Positions 24,568 to 36,630 of a DNA stretch of 64,000 nucleotides are shown here, piece by piece. Under the pieces are notes generated by a model. The model was not told where the DNA came from. It made no database searches and saw only the letters and a list, made by a program, of their open reading frames with translations. The stretch lies in assembly GCA_029465975.1 (NCBI GenBank), contig CM055761.1, positions 4,039,323-4,103,322 on the forward strand, in the 5' to 3' direction. Position 1 is the first letter of the stretch. Each line of letters opens with the position of its first letter. The position numbers and the translations under genes are program-made. Origin of the DNA: Dallia pectoralis (taxonomy: Eukaryota > Chordata > Actinopteri > Esociformes > Umbridae).

Positions 24568-25736
24568 ATTAGAAGGAAAACTGGTAGTACCATCTTTAAA
24601 TCACCACACAGTTAACACGCACAAATCTCATGAATTCCTAATTTGATAGACTTCCGCCAGGTTTGAAAGAGTTGTCCAATAAAGTTTTAAATGGCGCAAA
24701 GGGGTTATAATACAGACAGCGTGAACCTCTGCCTGGAAAACGCCGTCAACTGGGCCTCCTTTCACACAGTAAAGTTTTATATCTTTGAATCAACTCTAAA
24801 GTGGTTTGAAAACGGTCGACTGGGGAATAATTGGGTCAGTTTGACTGTTAACATTATAGGTCCCAAGAGGCGAGTTCTCTACCCACCGATTCGTCATAGA
24901 GTCGCTCACCTTAGAGGAAATCAAAAAAACGGTCAGTATGTCCCTATCTAAAAATGTTACAATACAAGATGTATCGCATTCTATTTAGCTTTCCTACTGC
25001 TAAACTACAACACAATTCCGTACCCGTAAAATGGCACATGGACAATTACATTCTTTCGACATACCTTTCAGAAATGTTGTAGATGCATAGTCAAGGAAAA
25101 ATAATACAATATCCTGTGAACGCAAGTACCGACTCTAGAAAGCCAAATTGACATTTGCCGCGTACACATTCGAAACGATTAACCGGAAAGCAATGTCCCG
25201 TGAAGCATAACTGTTTCATACGTTCCTCTTATTTCCCACACATTCGCCAATTGCAGACGCATCAACACGTGCACTCTTACCGCGTCTCGTTGTGGATAAT
25301 CCCAAACAGACTCCAGAGAGACGAAGATCACGATGTCAACAAACGTTTTCAAACTGTAAAAGACGTGCGCCGTGTGATAAACATTGGGAACATCTCTTCC
25401 GGGATTCCGTGTGTATGGGTTCTCGATTCATTTCGGACTGGATTTATATTAACAAAGGGAGTTGCAAATGCTTAATCGAATGGTCTGCAAGGCTTGACCT
25501 TAAACAGAGGCGCTATCACTCTGGCCAGGGTTTCCATGTTGCGACACACAGTGGGGGAACAAACAAAAGCAGACCAGCATCTCTGAGGCACTGCATTTCA
25601 CAGTTGGGTAGAGGCAGAGGACGGCTCGTTAATGACACACAACACCCCCAGTCACCTGGAATGAGACGCAGCTCTGGAAATAGACCGGAAACACTGGCAG
25701 CCTCTCAGACCAGGAGCCAGGGACAAGTAACTGCCT
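24568..25736. other. Intron 2 segment, nothing recognised
   Basis: Single copy. A plus-strand frame running into the following tetranucleotide array reflects the array and is not a gene. Confidence 0.5.
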
Positions 25737-25855
25737 GCATGTCTGCCTGTCTTTCTGCCTGTCTTTCTGCATGTCTGCATGCCTGCCTGTATGTCTGTCT
25801 GTCTGTCTGTCTGTCTGTCTGCCTGTATGCCAGTCTTTCTTCATGCCTGCCTGCC

Positions 25856-25888
<33 letters not shown>

Positions 25889-25930
25889 GCCTGTATGCCA
25901 GTCTTTCTTCATGTCTGCCTGTCTGCCTGT

Positions 25931-25967
<37 letters not shown>

Positions 25968-26002
25968 TTTCTGTCTTTCTGTCTGTCTGTCTGTCTGTCC
26001 GT
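25737..26002. repeat. CTGT/CTGC tetranucleotide array
   Basis: Interrupted (CTGT)n and (CTGC)n runs with CTTT variants. A block of about 75 bp ending GTATGCCAGTCTTTCTTCAT is duplicated inside it. Confidence 0.95.
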
Positions 26003-28500
26003 CAATCACAAAGGCGTCATTCTAAAACATCAAGCCATCAGACCACCAGAATGTGCAGCACGCTTTCATAACACAGTGTACCATAGCGACTGTGAACCCC
26101 ATCTGCGCTACTGTTGTACGGGTGCCGGCGGGTCTACGTACCTCACGCTTACATCACACGCCCATGGACGTAATGGCACGGCGGCATTGCCTGTAAAACA
26201 CGGCTGTGTGCGAACGCCAGTCTACTGTGTGACTACATTATGAGCGGTGACAGGATTCATCGAGACACGTCGTAGCGCGTACGAACCGTATCACAGGAAC
26301 ACGCTAACATGGATCAGATGCAGCTCGTATCGAGAGTACCGTGAGACCGCCGGGCTTCCCCCTCGTGTACACGCTTCGCAACTCATTCGTATTTAAGCCG
26401 CGCGTACGCGGTGACCTATACAGTGCTCTTGGCCAACCGAAAAAGATACAAGGCAGAGAGAGAGAGAGAGAGACACGGGAGGTAAGCTGAAGCTGCAGTC
26501 AGCGCTGTGGAGTCTATATCTCCTGGTCCCCACAGCGCCGGGTCGGCTAGTAGAACTACAGACCGTTCTCAGTACTCACGTTTAATATGACCATTTTATC
26601 GCAGACGATAACACATGACTGTTTCCCTATTGATCATAACACTCTGGTGAACGTGTGAAACGTAAAGTGCAAAGCTGCCATCCTGGTGTAAACAAGGTTT
26701 TAGAAACGACATTAAAGCTGACTGAGACCTGTGCCAGGCCAAACGGCCCTGCTGACCACCCGGAAGTGGATGAGCATTCAGCGCCGTGATGAAAGGGTTA
26801 GAAAGGGTTGAAAAAACTCCTTTCAATATCTCCTGCTGCACATGCAGGGGTGTCCAACGAAGTCCGCTGGTGAAGATGCTCGAAGTAACTTTCAGTATTG
26901 GTTGCCGCGATATAACAAAACCGATATGGCCGTTTCACCATTTTGCATCGCGGCTTTAACGTACTTATCCTAAAGTCTGTCACGAAGCCGGAAAAAGTGA
27001 ATTCCCAGTACCGCCGTATGAAATTCCTTTCCTTTCAACGGCCGGAATGCCTAAGAAACTAATACAGTGAATACATTCATGATGGTGTGTGTTTCCGGTA
27101 GGAATAATTTATACGACTTGAGTTTTGCTAGTGGCGACTGAACCTAACTGAGCAACCTCAGTCCTCCCAGTCCACCCATGCGTCCCATAATATCCCCTAT
27201 CGCCTGACTGGTGCACTATTCACTGACACCTTTATGGAAGTACGAACGAAGTAGTTGGGACCTAGCCTCGATACCCTGCCTTTTCCCCGCAGGGTTCCCG
27301 TGACAATAGAGGCAGGAGGAAGGACGGCCGGGCAGGGCTGGGGTTAAGTCCCCAATATCTAATGAGCTCCTCTGTTCCAGTATGGTGCCTAATACCATTA
27401 CCTCCCAGCACATCTCCTCATTCATTTCTTATAGCTCCCCTCTCCCAGGAGCATGGAAGCTCAGAGACACGGCTCAGAGTACACACACACACACACACAC
27501 AAAGGCACAGACAGGCTGAACAAACACACATGCACATACCAATGTGTACACAACATGCACACACGCACGTGCACGCACTCCCTCAGACTGGCACGCACCT
27601 CCGCTCAAACCGCGGCGATTCCATACATCACAGTTACCACGGGGACGGAAACCGTCTGTAATGTTTCTATTCAACAAAGCAGGTCGACCCTGGGATATCA
27701 AAGATGGAGGAAAAATTCAAAAAACACAACCCTGCCTGCTGGAGGGAGATGTATAATTTAGAGAGAAGCAGAAAGACGGGGAGGTTGTAGGGAATCTGAG
27801 AGGGAGAGAGAGTGAAGACAGAGAGAGAAAGGGGGGTTGAGAGAGAAAGCAATATGAGTGAGAGGAATATGTGGCTGAGGGGAGAAGACACAGGCCTCTT
27901 CTTTTGAGTAAAAAATCCCTGCGGACTTCAAAAGGCACGGCAGATAAATAATGCTGGACTCACGGAACATCTCTCATCACCGGAGTTCCTCAACACTAAA
28001 ATACGAATCTAGAACATGTTATTTCGGACGGCAACCGTGTGAATTCGAGTCCGTGGCGGGATTAGACGGAATAACCGGAGCGGGGTGTCAGCTGAAGACA
28101 CTTCTCCTTCCCAGACGGATGCCGAAGACACACATCTCCTTCAGCCCAACGAAACCACTTCAGAGTTGCATGTTGATTGACAACAGGTGAATACATCTAA
28201 CTGGCGGCCGTGTATCAGTCATCCAACCGTAAGATCACGCGTCTCGTGTTTGAACGGGGAAAGATCGTTCACGTCAACTGCCCCCTGTATCACCAAACAT
28301 ACATGTGAGTGTTTTTATTTTTCCGGTGGATTTATTCAAATGTATCGTCAGCTGGGTGGGGCAACGAAGGAACATCCATTTTATGTTGGCATTCGAACAC
28401 TTGAGATTGTCACGTAAATCACTGAAGCACGCAAGTCAAGAGAAAACAATGGGCCTATTATTCAAGCTAATAGTCCTTCCTAACTCCGGTTCAGTTTACG
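26003..28500. other. Intron 2 segment
   Basis: Mostly single copy, with a GA run at 26456-26474 and a CA run at 27481-27500. A possible partial palindromic MITE lies near 27182-27225 (GGTGCACTATTCACTG). TGATTGACAA at 28174-28183 is a PBX-like half site. No gene is recognised. Confidence 0.5.
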
Positions 28501-28608
28501 TCCCAAACAAGACCCTATTTACTTTGTAGTGCACTCATTTCCACTGGGGCCCTGAGGGCTAACTCTGAGTAGTGCACTACTAAATAGGGAATAGTGAACC
28601 ATATGGGA
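28501..28608. mobile_element. Palindromic MITE copy
   Basis: TCCCAAACAAGACCCTATTT and TGTAGTGCACTC are mirrored by GAGTAGTGCACTACTAAATA and GGGAATAGTGAACCATATGG. It is one of the best-preserved two-armed copies here. Confidence 0.75.
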
Positions 28609-28954
28609 GTCAGGGAGGGCTGTAAATTAACTGCTCAATATGGGCCATGTGTTTACATGGATATCAATATTTAATTGCAGTTTTGAGACGACAACCGTTC
28701 GAAAATACAATGTGTGGTGTTTAGAATAATAGTATTGTTGCCCGGAGCCAGAAGACTTTGTAGATTTTACGTAGTTTTTTTCCTTCCAATACTTTAATGA
28801 AAAAGTAAACAATCACATCAAATCCGAGAGGAATTCTCCCTCCCAAGGCTCTAACGCGGCCAAGATATTACCAAATCCCGGTACACGTTACCGAAATGGA
28901 ATCCTGTTGCGCAATCTGTTTGTCCATCGTTCGTTTCTCTCGCCACGGCCGGTC

Positions 28955-29012
28955 GTGTTCCAAATGACACCCTATTCTGTAAACAGTGCACTATTTTCAA
29001 CCAGAGCCCTTT
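28955..29012. mobile_element. Half copy of the palindromic MITE
   Basis: GTGTTCCAAATGACACCCTA then CAGTGCACTATTTTCAACCA matches the left arm. The right arm is not found. Confidence 0.6.
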
Positions 29013-30169
29013 GGTATCGTACTGCAGAAAGAGGGTCTGAGGGTCTGAGGATACGTAATGACGACCGTTGTCAGCATTAGTGAGGTTGTCGAAGACAAGT
29101 CAATACCAGACGTTTCAATCGCGACCGTTTGGACTTCATTAGGGTTAAACCCAGAGCTCTCGCACATCAATCACAAAACACATGACGACCAAATGTGCTC
29201 TGTCTGGGATGGCTCGCGTGCAGTCCTTTAGTCTCTGTCACCCGGGGACGGCACATGTAGAGACGGGAAACCGTAGCTCAGTCGACAACACGTCATTCTG
29301 TTTGAAGAGACGTCTGAAATATGAAATCCATATGTATGTTTCCCGGCCCTTTTTCCCAGTTCTTTTTCAACGGAGACACCACCTCCTTCTACGCAGAAAC
29401 AGAGAGGCTGGAAGAGGCTGTGTTTCTCCATGTTCTCCCTCCCAGGAGAGTAAGGCTCGGCTAGGGGTACTGTCCCCGGGAAGAGTCTTTTTCCGTTTCC
29501 GTTCGTCCTCGGTTCTGCGACTAGGCTAAAACCGAACCCGGGCTTTCTTAAAGAAATCGCTGAGCGGCGGCAGCACAGGGACAAGCAGGGGTGGTCATGA
29601 TTCGACCAAAAGGGGTGGTCATGATTACAAGGCAGATAGACAACATTACGGTCATGAAAATAGTCAACATTACAGTCATGATTATAGTCAACATTACGAT
29701 GCCCTAATCAATAAGTTCCGCTGCATATCATCACGTGTGACAATCATTCAGTGTGACTTCTGAGACTAAACCTCGGCATCGTGTAACACGCTAGCTCCAG
29801 GCCAGGGAAATAGGATAGGTAAACACAAGCTCCCACCGTCACAGGGCCGGCATTCACCAGGACCGCAGATCCGGCAAACGCTAACGCCACTCGGCACATT
29901 AACAAGACGTTAACGGGACGTTACCGGGAGAACAGAGTCAGACTCATCGTTCGCAGTTAACTCCGCGTCCAGACGCCTCTGAGTGTTTCACTTGATCTTG
30001 GGCTAACGGAGGTGTGCCTTTGAAATAAAATCTGGGACTCAGATGTATCGGTTTCTCCTCACCCCACCAGCCATTAAAGGGCCGGGCCTAAATTATTGAT
30101 CCCTCCCCCTCATCAGAATAGCGGTCACGACCGAGCTGAGGGGGAGGCGAGATAGCACTGGGGATCCTG

Positions 30170-30170
<1 letters not shown>
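29013..30170. other. Intron 2 segment
   Basis: Single copy, with a small 24-bp array (ACATTACGGTCATGAAAATA type) at 29640-29700. The overlapping frames near 29200-29580 have no recognised homology. AT-rich homeobox-like sequence lies near 30070-30115 (CCTAAATTATTGATCCC). Confidence 0.45.

Positions 30171-30226
<56 letters not shown>
30171..30226. repeat. CA microsatellite
   Basis: About 25 uninterrupted CA dinucleotides. Confidence 0.97.
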
Positions 30227-30228
<2 letters not shown>

Positions 30229-30425
30229 GACCAGCCTCTGAGATCATTAGGAGGGATTCTCATTAAAGGGTGCATGAACGGATCAGAGGAAGAGAGGCGG
30301 GATTGCATCCCTGGTGCATTATGGGTGTTTAATGTATCCCAGTGGACCTTGTGAAAAAACGGATGAAATCTTGAGGGCTGGTTCTAAAGAGGATTCGGCT
30401 TACAAACAACAGAAACAAACACTGT

Positions 30426-30428
<3 letters not shown>

Positions 30429-30466
<38 letters not shown>

Positions 30467-30631
30467 ACGAGTTTGTGTGTAAGTAGGTGTGTGTAATTGT
30501 GTGAGCATGCATGTGTTATGGTGTGCGTTTGTATGCACCTGCACAGAAACACACACACACACACACACACACACACCATTATACATGCATGCTCACACAA
30601 TTACACAAAATGACATACACAGACAAATTTG

Positions 30632-30670
<39 letters not shown>

Positions 30671-30671
30671 G
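30429..30671. repeat. GT/CA microsatellites arranged around a long inverted repeat
   Basis: A GT run (30429-30465) precedes a left arm at 30490-30525 (TGTGTAATTGTGTGAGCATG onward). A CA-rich spacer follows, then a right arm at 30572-30607 that is its reverse complement at 34 of 36 positions. A further CA run lies at 30633-30671. The whole could fold as one long hairpin. Confidence 0.9.
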
Positions 30672-31129
30672 CGTTGGCTGTGGACACACGGCTATGCACA
30701 AATAATAAGGTAAGACAGACAGGAAGAGGAATACGGAGAAAGAAGGACGGCGAGATGAGAGAGAGAGAGAGAGAGCAGACGATGCATGCATAAAGACGTC
30801 GCAGAGCTCCGGCAGATTAATAATGAATTGTGAAGGCTGGGATCAATAACATCAGCTCAGCCTCGGAGAGGATTCATATGAACGGAGGATACGAGGAGAG
30901 AAGCTCCACCAAATATATCTCAAATAAACCTGCTCGCGTGAATTCCAGCATTCCCGGGCACAGGCGCCTTTTTAGTTCTGCAAGTCAGGCATCCGCATGG
31001 GGCCTGGCAGTCCCAGGGTAGTGTCTGTCAGAAGCACAACGCTTTGTGGATGTATCAGATGGAATTCACCAGAGGTTGGATTGAAGAAGAACATCACTGT
31101 TGCAGCATGGGAAATATAGTTAATATGTG
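30672..31129. promoter_or_regulatory. Candidate conserved enhancer
   Basis: Between 30810 and 30960 the sequence is complex, with AGATTAATAATGAATTGTGA and GGATCAATAACATCAGCTCA blocks. A short GA run precedes it near 30755. The call is from texture only. Confidence 0.3.
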
Positions 31130-31545
31130 TGTGTGTTTTTATGTCTCTTCTCTTCTGTATCTTCGAATCTATCTCTCGCAACTCTCGCCCTAACTCAGTT
31201 TCTCACATCTTCTAGCTGTTCATCTCTCCTCCATCTCTCCTCCCGTCTCTCTCTCTTTTCTCTCTCTCTTCCTTCTGTCTCGCTCTCCTACTTCTGTCTC
31301 TCTCTCCTTTCATGGTATCTTGTCCCTCTGTCTCTCTCTACTTTCTATGCCTCCTGTTCCTTTCTCTGTCTCTGCCTCTTTTCTCGCTCTCGCCGTCCTC
31401 TGTCTCTCCCTCCTTTCTCTGTCTCTCTCTCTATTTTCTCTGTCTTTTGTCCCTCTGTCTCTTGTCCCTCTGTCTCTTTCTCTTCCCTCATTCCCTCTCT
31501 CCTTTATTTATCTCTCGCTAATCTCTGTCGTACCTCCCTCTATGT
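31130..31545. repeat. CT-rich low-complexity tract
   Basis: Irregular CTCT/TGTCTCT sequence with no fixed unit. The serine/leucine-rich frames are artefacts. Confidence 0.85.
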
Positions 31546-31854
31546 CTTCCATGTTCTGAAGATTGTAACAGAAGGCACAAACACAAACTGTTGAGGGCAG
31601 GTAGGAGGAGGAGAGATATAAGACGCTATAACGGGTGGACAGCTAATTTCCAAACCCACACAGATATGTGAGGAGGTTTCGACACAATTATTATACAGCG
31701 GCAATGAACGGCAAAATGTGTCTTTTGACAACAACTTGTGCGCTCGTTTGCATTCTGTTTGTCTCATTGTGCTCTTTTCGCTTTCTTCAGCTCTCTCTTC
31801 GACGTACTCGCCGCCACGCTGCGACGAGGCTCCTGGGCTTCCTGGCGAGTCGAG

Positions 31855-32115
31855 TTGCTGCTGCAGAGGCCACACCCCTCGTTAGTGGGGAGGGTTCATT
31901 ATGCAAATGATCCTGCCGGAGCCCATATCACAGAGGCGCACGCTCTGTTATCATTTTCTGCCGCCGGGGCTTTTCCTCTCCCCGATCACTCATACGGAAT
32001 CATGGCCTAATAGCATCCCATTAACATAATTGCCAGCACAACTAGTGTTCCGTGTCTGAGAGGCACTGCACTGCTCCACCAGGCAAATGAGTGCGGGGGA
32101 ATTTAATTAAGCCAA
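31855..32115. promoter_or_regulatory. Candidate conserved enhancer with octamer
   Basis: A perfect octamer ATGCAAAT at 31901-31908 lies in GGTTCATTATGCAAATGATC. It is followed by complex sequence, CATAATTGCCAGC and AATTTAATTAAGCC. The block is non-repetitive between two low-complexity tracts. The call is from motifs and texture only. Confidence 0.35.
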
Positions 32116-32159
32116 AGCAAGGGGCTAGACCCTCCCATCGCTGTAAATGTGTCTCCTTT

Positions 32160-32905
32160 TTACATTCAGAGAGGAGAGAGACTGGAGAGAGAGACTGGAG
32201 ACAGAGAGACTGGAGAGACAGAGACTGGGGAGAGAGAGGGACTGGAAAGAGAGAGACTGTGGAGAGAGAGACTGGAGAGAGAGAGACTGGAGAGACAGAG
32301 ACTGGGGAGAGAGAGGGACTGGAAAGAGAGAGACTGTGGAGAGAGAGACTGGAGAGAGAGAGACTGGAGAGACAGAGACTGGGGAGAGAGAGGGACTGGA
32401 GAGAGAGAGACTGTGGAGAGAGAGACTGGAGAGAGAGAGACTGAAGAGAGAGACTGGAGAGAGAGACTGGAGAGAGAGACTGGGGAGAGATAGACTGGAG
32501 AGAGAGAGACTGGAGAGAAATAGACTGGAGAGAGAGAGAGAGAGACTGGAGAGAGAAACTGGAGAGATAGAGACTGGGGATAGAGAGGGACTGGAGAGAG
32601 AGAGACTGTGGAGAGAGAGAGAGACTGGAGAGAGAGACTGGAGAGAGAGACTGGAGAGAGATAGACTGGAGAGAGAGAGACTGAAGAGAGAGAGAGAAAG
32701 AGACTGGAGAGAGACTGGAGAGAGATAGACTGGAGAGAGAGAGAGACTGGAGAGAGAGAGAGAGAGAGAAAGAGACTGGAGAGAGAGAGAGAGAGAGAGA
32801 AAGAGAGTGGAGAGAGAGAGACTGGAGAGAGAGACTGGAGAGAGAGAGACTGGAGAGAGAGACTAGGCAGAGAGAGACTGGAGAGAGAAACTAGGGAGAG
32901 AGAAA
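32160..32905. repeat. Purine array (GAGAGAGACTGGAGAGAG)
   Basis: A GA-rich satellite with GACTGG punctuation and a higher-order block of about 60 bp that includes GGGAGAGAGAGGGACTGGA. Arg/Glu-rich and Ser/Leu-rich frames are open by composition only. Confidence 0.95.
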
Positions 32906-33045
32906 TAGGTGCATAGCTTTTTGTTTTTAGGGAGACCTTGAGATGTTCCCCCCAGCTGCTGTCAAAGTGAAGCATCAAGCAGGAAGAGCCACAGTGCTCA
33001 GTATTCCTCTGACGAGCTCACAGCAGACACCATCTCCTGCTCCAC
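32906..33045. other. Intron 2 segment
   Basis: Short single-copy join between the purine array and the candidate enhancer that follows. Confidence 0.5.
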
Positions 33046-33250
33046 ACACCCAGCCTGGCAGCCCGGCCAACTGAGATCCCTATTATTTTATAATTAATCC
33101 TTAATTAAAATGTATTACGCCGCCAATTCGGAAAATCTCTCTTAATGTGCGAATGCAGCCCAATGAAGGATATTTACATATCTTTAATTAAGCCCGTGCA
33201 TTCTTTTAGTCTAACAAGCCGTGGGGCTGATGGCCGGGCCGTGGGGATCC
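33046..33250. promoter_or_regulatory. Candidate conserved enhancer
   Basis: Complex AT-rich sequence has TTTTATAATTAATCCTTAAT, ATGTATTACGCCGCCAATTC, ATATTTACATATCTTTAATT and AAGCCCGTGC. Several TAATTA/TTAAT homeodomain cores are present. Of all blocks in this intron it looks most like a deep vertebrate conserved element. Alignment is needed. Confidence 0.4.
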
Positions 33251-34550
33251 ACCAGGACACCAGTGTACTCTGGGTAATATGACAACCCCGCTGTAAGAGA
33301 GTCTGAGACGCCGGACATTCAGAAGTGTAAAGCTCAGTGGGTGTGTAGCCACTGGCTTCTTTTGGTTGGCACTTTTTGTGCTTCTTGTGTATTAATTGTT
33401 ATGCGGAGAAGGAGGACTCCTTTAAAAATAAGGGCGGGCCTACTGACTGACTGTCAACGAGATCGGGGAGGTGTGTCTTTCCCCATTGTCTAACCATTAG
33501 GTCAGGAAGTTTTAATCCACCTCCGGTGACCGTGCGCACACAACTCTGTGACATTCACCCCATTGGCTCCTCCTCTGGAATGCCGCGCCCCCAGCTCTCA
33601 TCCAAGTACCAGCCCCCCCGATGAGACAGAGCTGCTCTGATGACTTGATTGACACTATGTTCAGTCTGCTGGTGCTGCTGGAGAGAGAAGCACGCAGAGA
33701 GAGACCTCCTCTCCCGAGACGATCCATTAGCGGGTCATCTCTGAAGCGCTCTCATTCCGCTGGGAAATGTGACAGTGTCACTTCAGCACAACAACATTTG
33801 TCTCACAACGCGGCGTTAGCATGTACACAGCCGTAAAAAAAACCCTGTAAAACACTATTAACAATGGTAATATATCCAGTTAGTGTTAATAGGAATGTCT
33901 AGCTGGTGGATGAAGCGAAGCTAACATAGAAATAGCGATTCCACAATAGCAAACCTCAAAGACTAGTGATTTCCTGTTTACGTACAGCTACCTGGCACCT
34001 AAACAACAGTTAGCCCTCTCCCGAACAAACTTGCCTCACCTACTGAACACGTCGCCGGTCGCCTTGCTCCAACGCGCGTTTGGCAATGCCAAACCGAGTG
34101 TCCATGCTAGCTAGCGCCGTGCCGTTCCCAGGCAGCTCACAGCTCAATAACATGTCGTCTCTCGTTACGCTGATCACAATGACAACTCTATAACCACAAT
34201 TAGCGATCATCAAGGCAGACCCCACGCTGACAATATCATCTGCAGGATCATTTGAGAGAGACAACGTGGGTCGCAATTCAATGCCTTCATCATCGTAGCG
34301 GCGACGGCGGCAGCGTAGAGGGAAGATAAATGGGGAGCGCCGACGAAAAGCCATCTCAAACAGTGTTACCATGGCACTAGCTTCTGACTACAGACTCGTG
34401 ATATCGCGGACTTGGATGAATTCACTAAAAGACAGCTCATCTCATGCCGTAAGATGTCTGTCATTGTCCAAGAATTTCAGGCAGGATATTTCATTTTAGC
34501 TGTCTTCCTAACCACTGGGCACACACTAGAATACATTTAACTGCCATTCT
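33251..34550. other. Intron 2 segment with an unassigned minus-strand frame
   Basis: A PBX-like TGATTGACAC lies at 33646-33655 in a complex block (33640-33780). A 110-codon minus-strand frame at 34040-34372 starts MVTLFEMAFRRR and has an Arg-rich then acidic head. I do not recognise it and it may be chance or a transposase relic. Confidence 0.4.
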
Positions 34551-34855
34551 AAGCCAGTCTCCTCAATTCACTGGTCAATAGACTGAAGCCAGTCTCCTCA
34601 GGTCACTGGTCAATAGACTAAAGCCAGTCTCCTCAGGTCACTGGTCAATAGACTAAAGCCAGTCTCCTCAGGTCACTGGTCAATAGACTAAAGCCAGTCT
34701 CCTCAGGTCACTGGTCAATAGACTGAAGCCAGTCTCCTCAGGTCACTGGTCAATAGACTGAAGCCAGTCTCCTCAGGTCACTGGTAAATAGACTGAAGCC
34801 AGTCTCCTCAGGTCACTGGTAAATAGACTGAAGCCAGTCTCCTCAGGTCACTGGT
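34551..34855. repeat. 35-bp minisatellite, about 9 units
   Basis: Units AGTCTCCTCAGGTCACTGGT then CAATAGACTAAAGCC. Later units have TAAATAGACTG. The first unit is the most diverged (AATTCACTGG). Confidence 0.96.
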
Positions 34856-34975
34856 CTCAAACCGACCTTATTCATCCTATTCATTCAAATGGACAAGAGT
34901 TGGTTCAACATTTTTGCTATGTGTGAACAAGCATACATGAACACAGACACACAGACAGCACATACCCACCCATCC

Positions 34976-35163
34976 TCTCTCTCCACCCCCCTCTCACTCT
35001 CCCTCTCTCTCTCCACCCCCCTCTCACTCTCCCCCTCTCTCTCACTCTCTCTCCATCCCCCTCTCTCTCACTCTCTCTCCACCCCCCTCTCCCTCTCTCT
35101 CCATCCCTCTCTCCCTCCCTCTCTCACCCTCTCTCTCTCCCCCTCTCCCTCTCTCCATCTTCT
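34976..35163. repeat. CT-rich low-complexity tract
   Basis: CTCTCTCCACCCCCCTCTCA-type sequence without a fixed unit. The serine/leucine frame across it is compositional. Confidence 0.85.
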
Positions 35164-36321
35164 CCCATGGCCACTTTAATGTGACACCTGGATCCCGGGT
35201 AACGAGCTGGGCATGGTGGTGTTGTGGAGGAAGGAGCCACAGTGGAATTCATTAGGAGCCACAACTGCCGGGTCCCTGCTCCTCCTGACTGCCCCCCAGC
35301 CTAACCACCCCCCCACCCAAACCCAAAAACACACACAAACACACACACACATTCAGAGCCCTGTCTGCGTTAATGACATGCTAGGAAAGGGAGTGGAGAC
35401 AGACCAAGCAGACACAGGATGAAATAAACATGAGCTCCGTCGGGCTGACAGCGGCAGCTAAGGCGACAGCGTCATTTGGGACCTCCAGACCTTCAGACCT
35501 CCAGACCTTCAGACCTCCAGACCTTCAGCTCCACAGATCACAGCAGACGGCAGAGGGACCACAACTATTGATGCTCGAGGGAGTCATCTTGTTTGTATAT
35601 TAATGCACATACTGTAAATTGACTCTTATATACAGTACCACTGCTTACCCATTCTTGTGTGTGTGGATGTGTGTGTGTGTGTGTGTGTGCTGGCACGTTT
35701 TTATTGTTGGTTTCTTTCTGATCTGGATGAATATTTCTCAGTCCAGGCATCCATAGCTTAGTCAATCATTTTAAGAGCGGTTATGTTTCTCTCTGGGTTG
35801 ACCTCTCAGCTTTAATTCCAACAGTAATAGGCTGGACGTCATTCTGGTTACATTGTGTATTTTATCTTTAAATATGTTGTCTATAACAACTAATCAGACA
35901 GGTATTGTGCTTAACTGGCCCTGGGCAGAAAAAAACCAAACCCCTGGTTGAAAAATGAAACGTGTCAAAAAGAATATGAGCTTTTAACATTTTCAGAAAT
36001 TATTGTTAATTAACATAGGTTCATTTTGACATCCGCCAGCAATGACAGACGCCATCGCTGATCCAACTTGCCTTCATTCTTCATTTAACGCGGAAGAAAT
36101 ATCAGTGCATTCAGATACATGGGTGCAATTAAATTATTCATGTCACCGCAGAACGCAACGCAACCGACAGCTCTCAAAGTGCCTGCCTGGTAAAAGACAT
36201 TAAATATACATCAATCTTAGTCTGGCTTCACCACAGATCAATTTAAAAGACTGTTAAAAAAATATGTGTCGAGGTAAAGAGCCCACTAGCCAAATAATAC
36301 GGAGATGTGAGATTATGAATA
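35164..36321. other. Intron 2 segment
   Basis: It includes a CA-rich patch near 35325-35350, a 16-bp TTCAGACCTCCAGACC array at 35484-35530 and a GT run near 35658-35690. Complex TAAT-rich sequence at about 36005-36170 (GTTAATTAACATAGG, GCAATTAAATTATTC) may be conserved. No gene is recognised. Confidence 0.45.
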
Positions 36322-36630
36322 CGTCCTGAATAGCACACTATTCCTTATATTTATAGTGTGCTACTTTCGACCCACATGGTCAATTAGGCACTATACTATG
36401 ATGAGCCAAAACATTATGACCGCCTGATATGATGTTGATATTCCGCATGCCACTAGAAACAACGTTGGCCAACCGATTTATCAGAGCTCTTGTCTTCCCT
36501 CACTGCATCCTGGTGCCGTCACTTCCGGCGCCGTCACATCCGGCGCCAACACATCTGTGTTTCCCTCGTGGGTGGTCACAATGTTTTGGCTAATCAGTGT
36601 GTGTAGAACAGGGTGCCGTTTGAGGCAGTT
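36322..36630. mobile_element. Palindromic MITE split by a nested Tc1-type MITE
   Basis: The outer element's left part runs from GTCCTGAATAGCACACTATT to AGGCACTATA at about 36395. Its right end (GAACAGGGTGCCGTTTGAGG) resumes after about 36605. The inner element interrupts it exactly at a TATA of the right arm. Confidence 0.65.
36396..36603. mobile_element. Tc1-derived MITE with inverted ends
   Basis: The left end has GAGCCAAAACATTATGACCG and the right end GGTCACAATGTTTTGGCTAA followed by TCAGTG. These are near reverse complements of a Tc1-family terminal repeat. The interior of about 150 bp keeps GCATCCTGGTGC but no frame, so it is an internal-deletion derivative. A flanking TA is seen at 36394-36395. 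Confidence 0.75.

Noticed and set aside
32147..32978. Arg/Glu-rich plus frames and Ser/Leu-rich minus frames
   Set aside because: Low-complexity GA/CT composition.
33621..33836. 71-codon plus-strand frame (MRQSCSDDLID...)
   Set aside because: No homology recognised; overlaps a complex, possibly regulatory block; no splice or start context.
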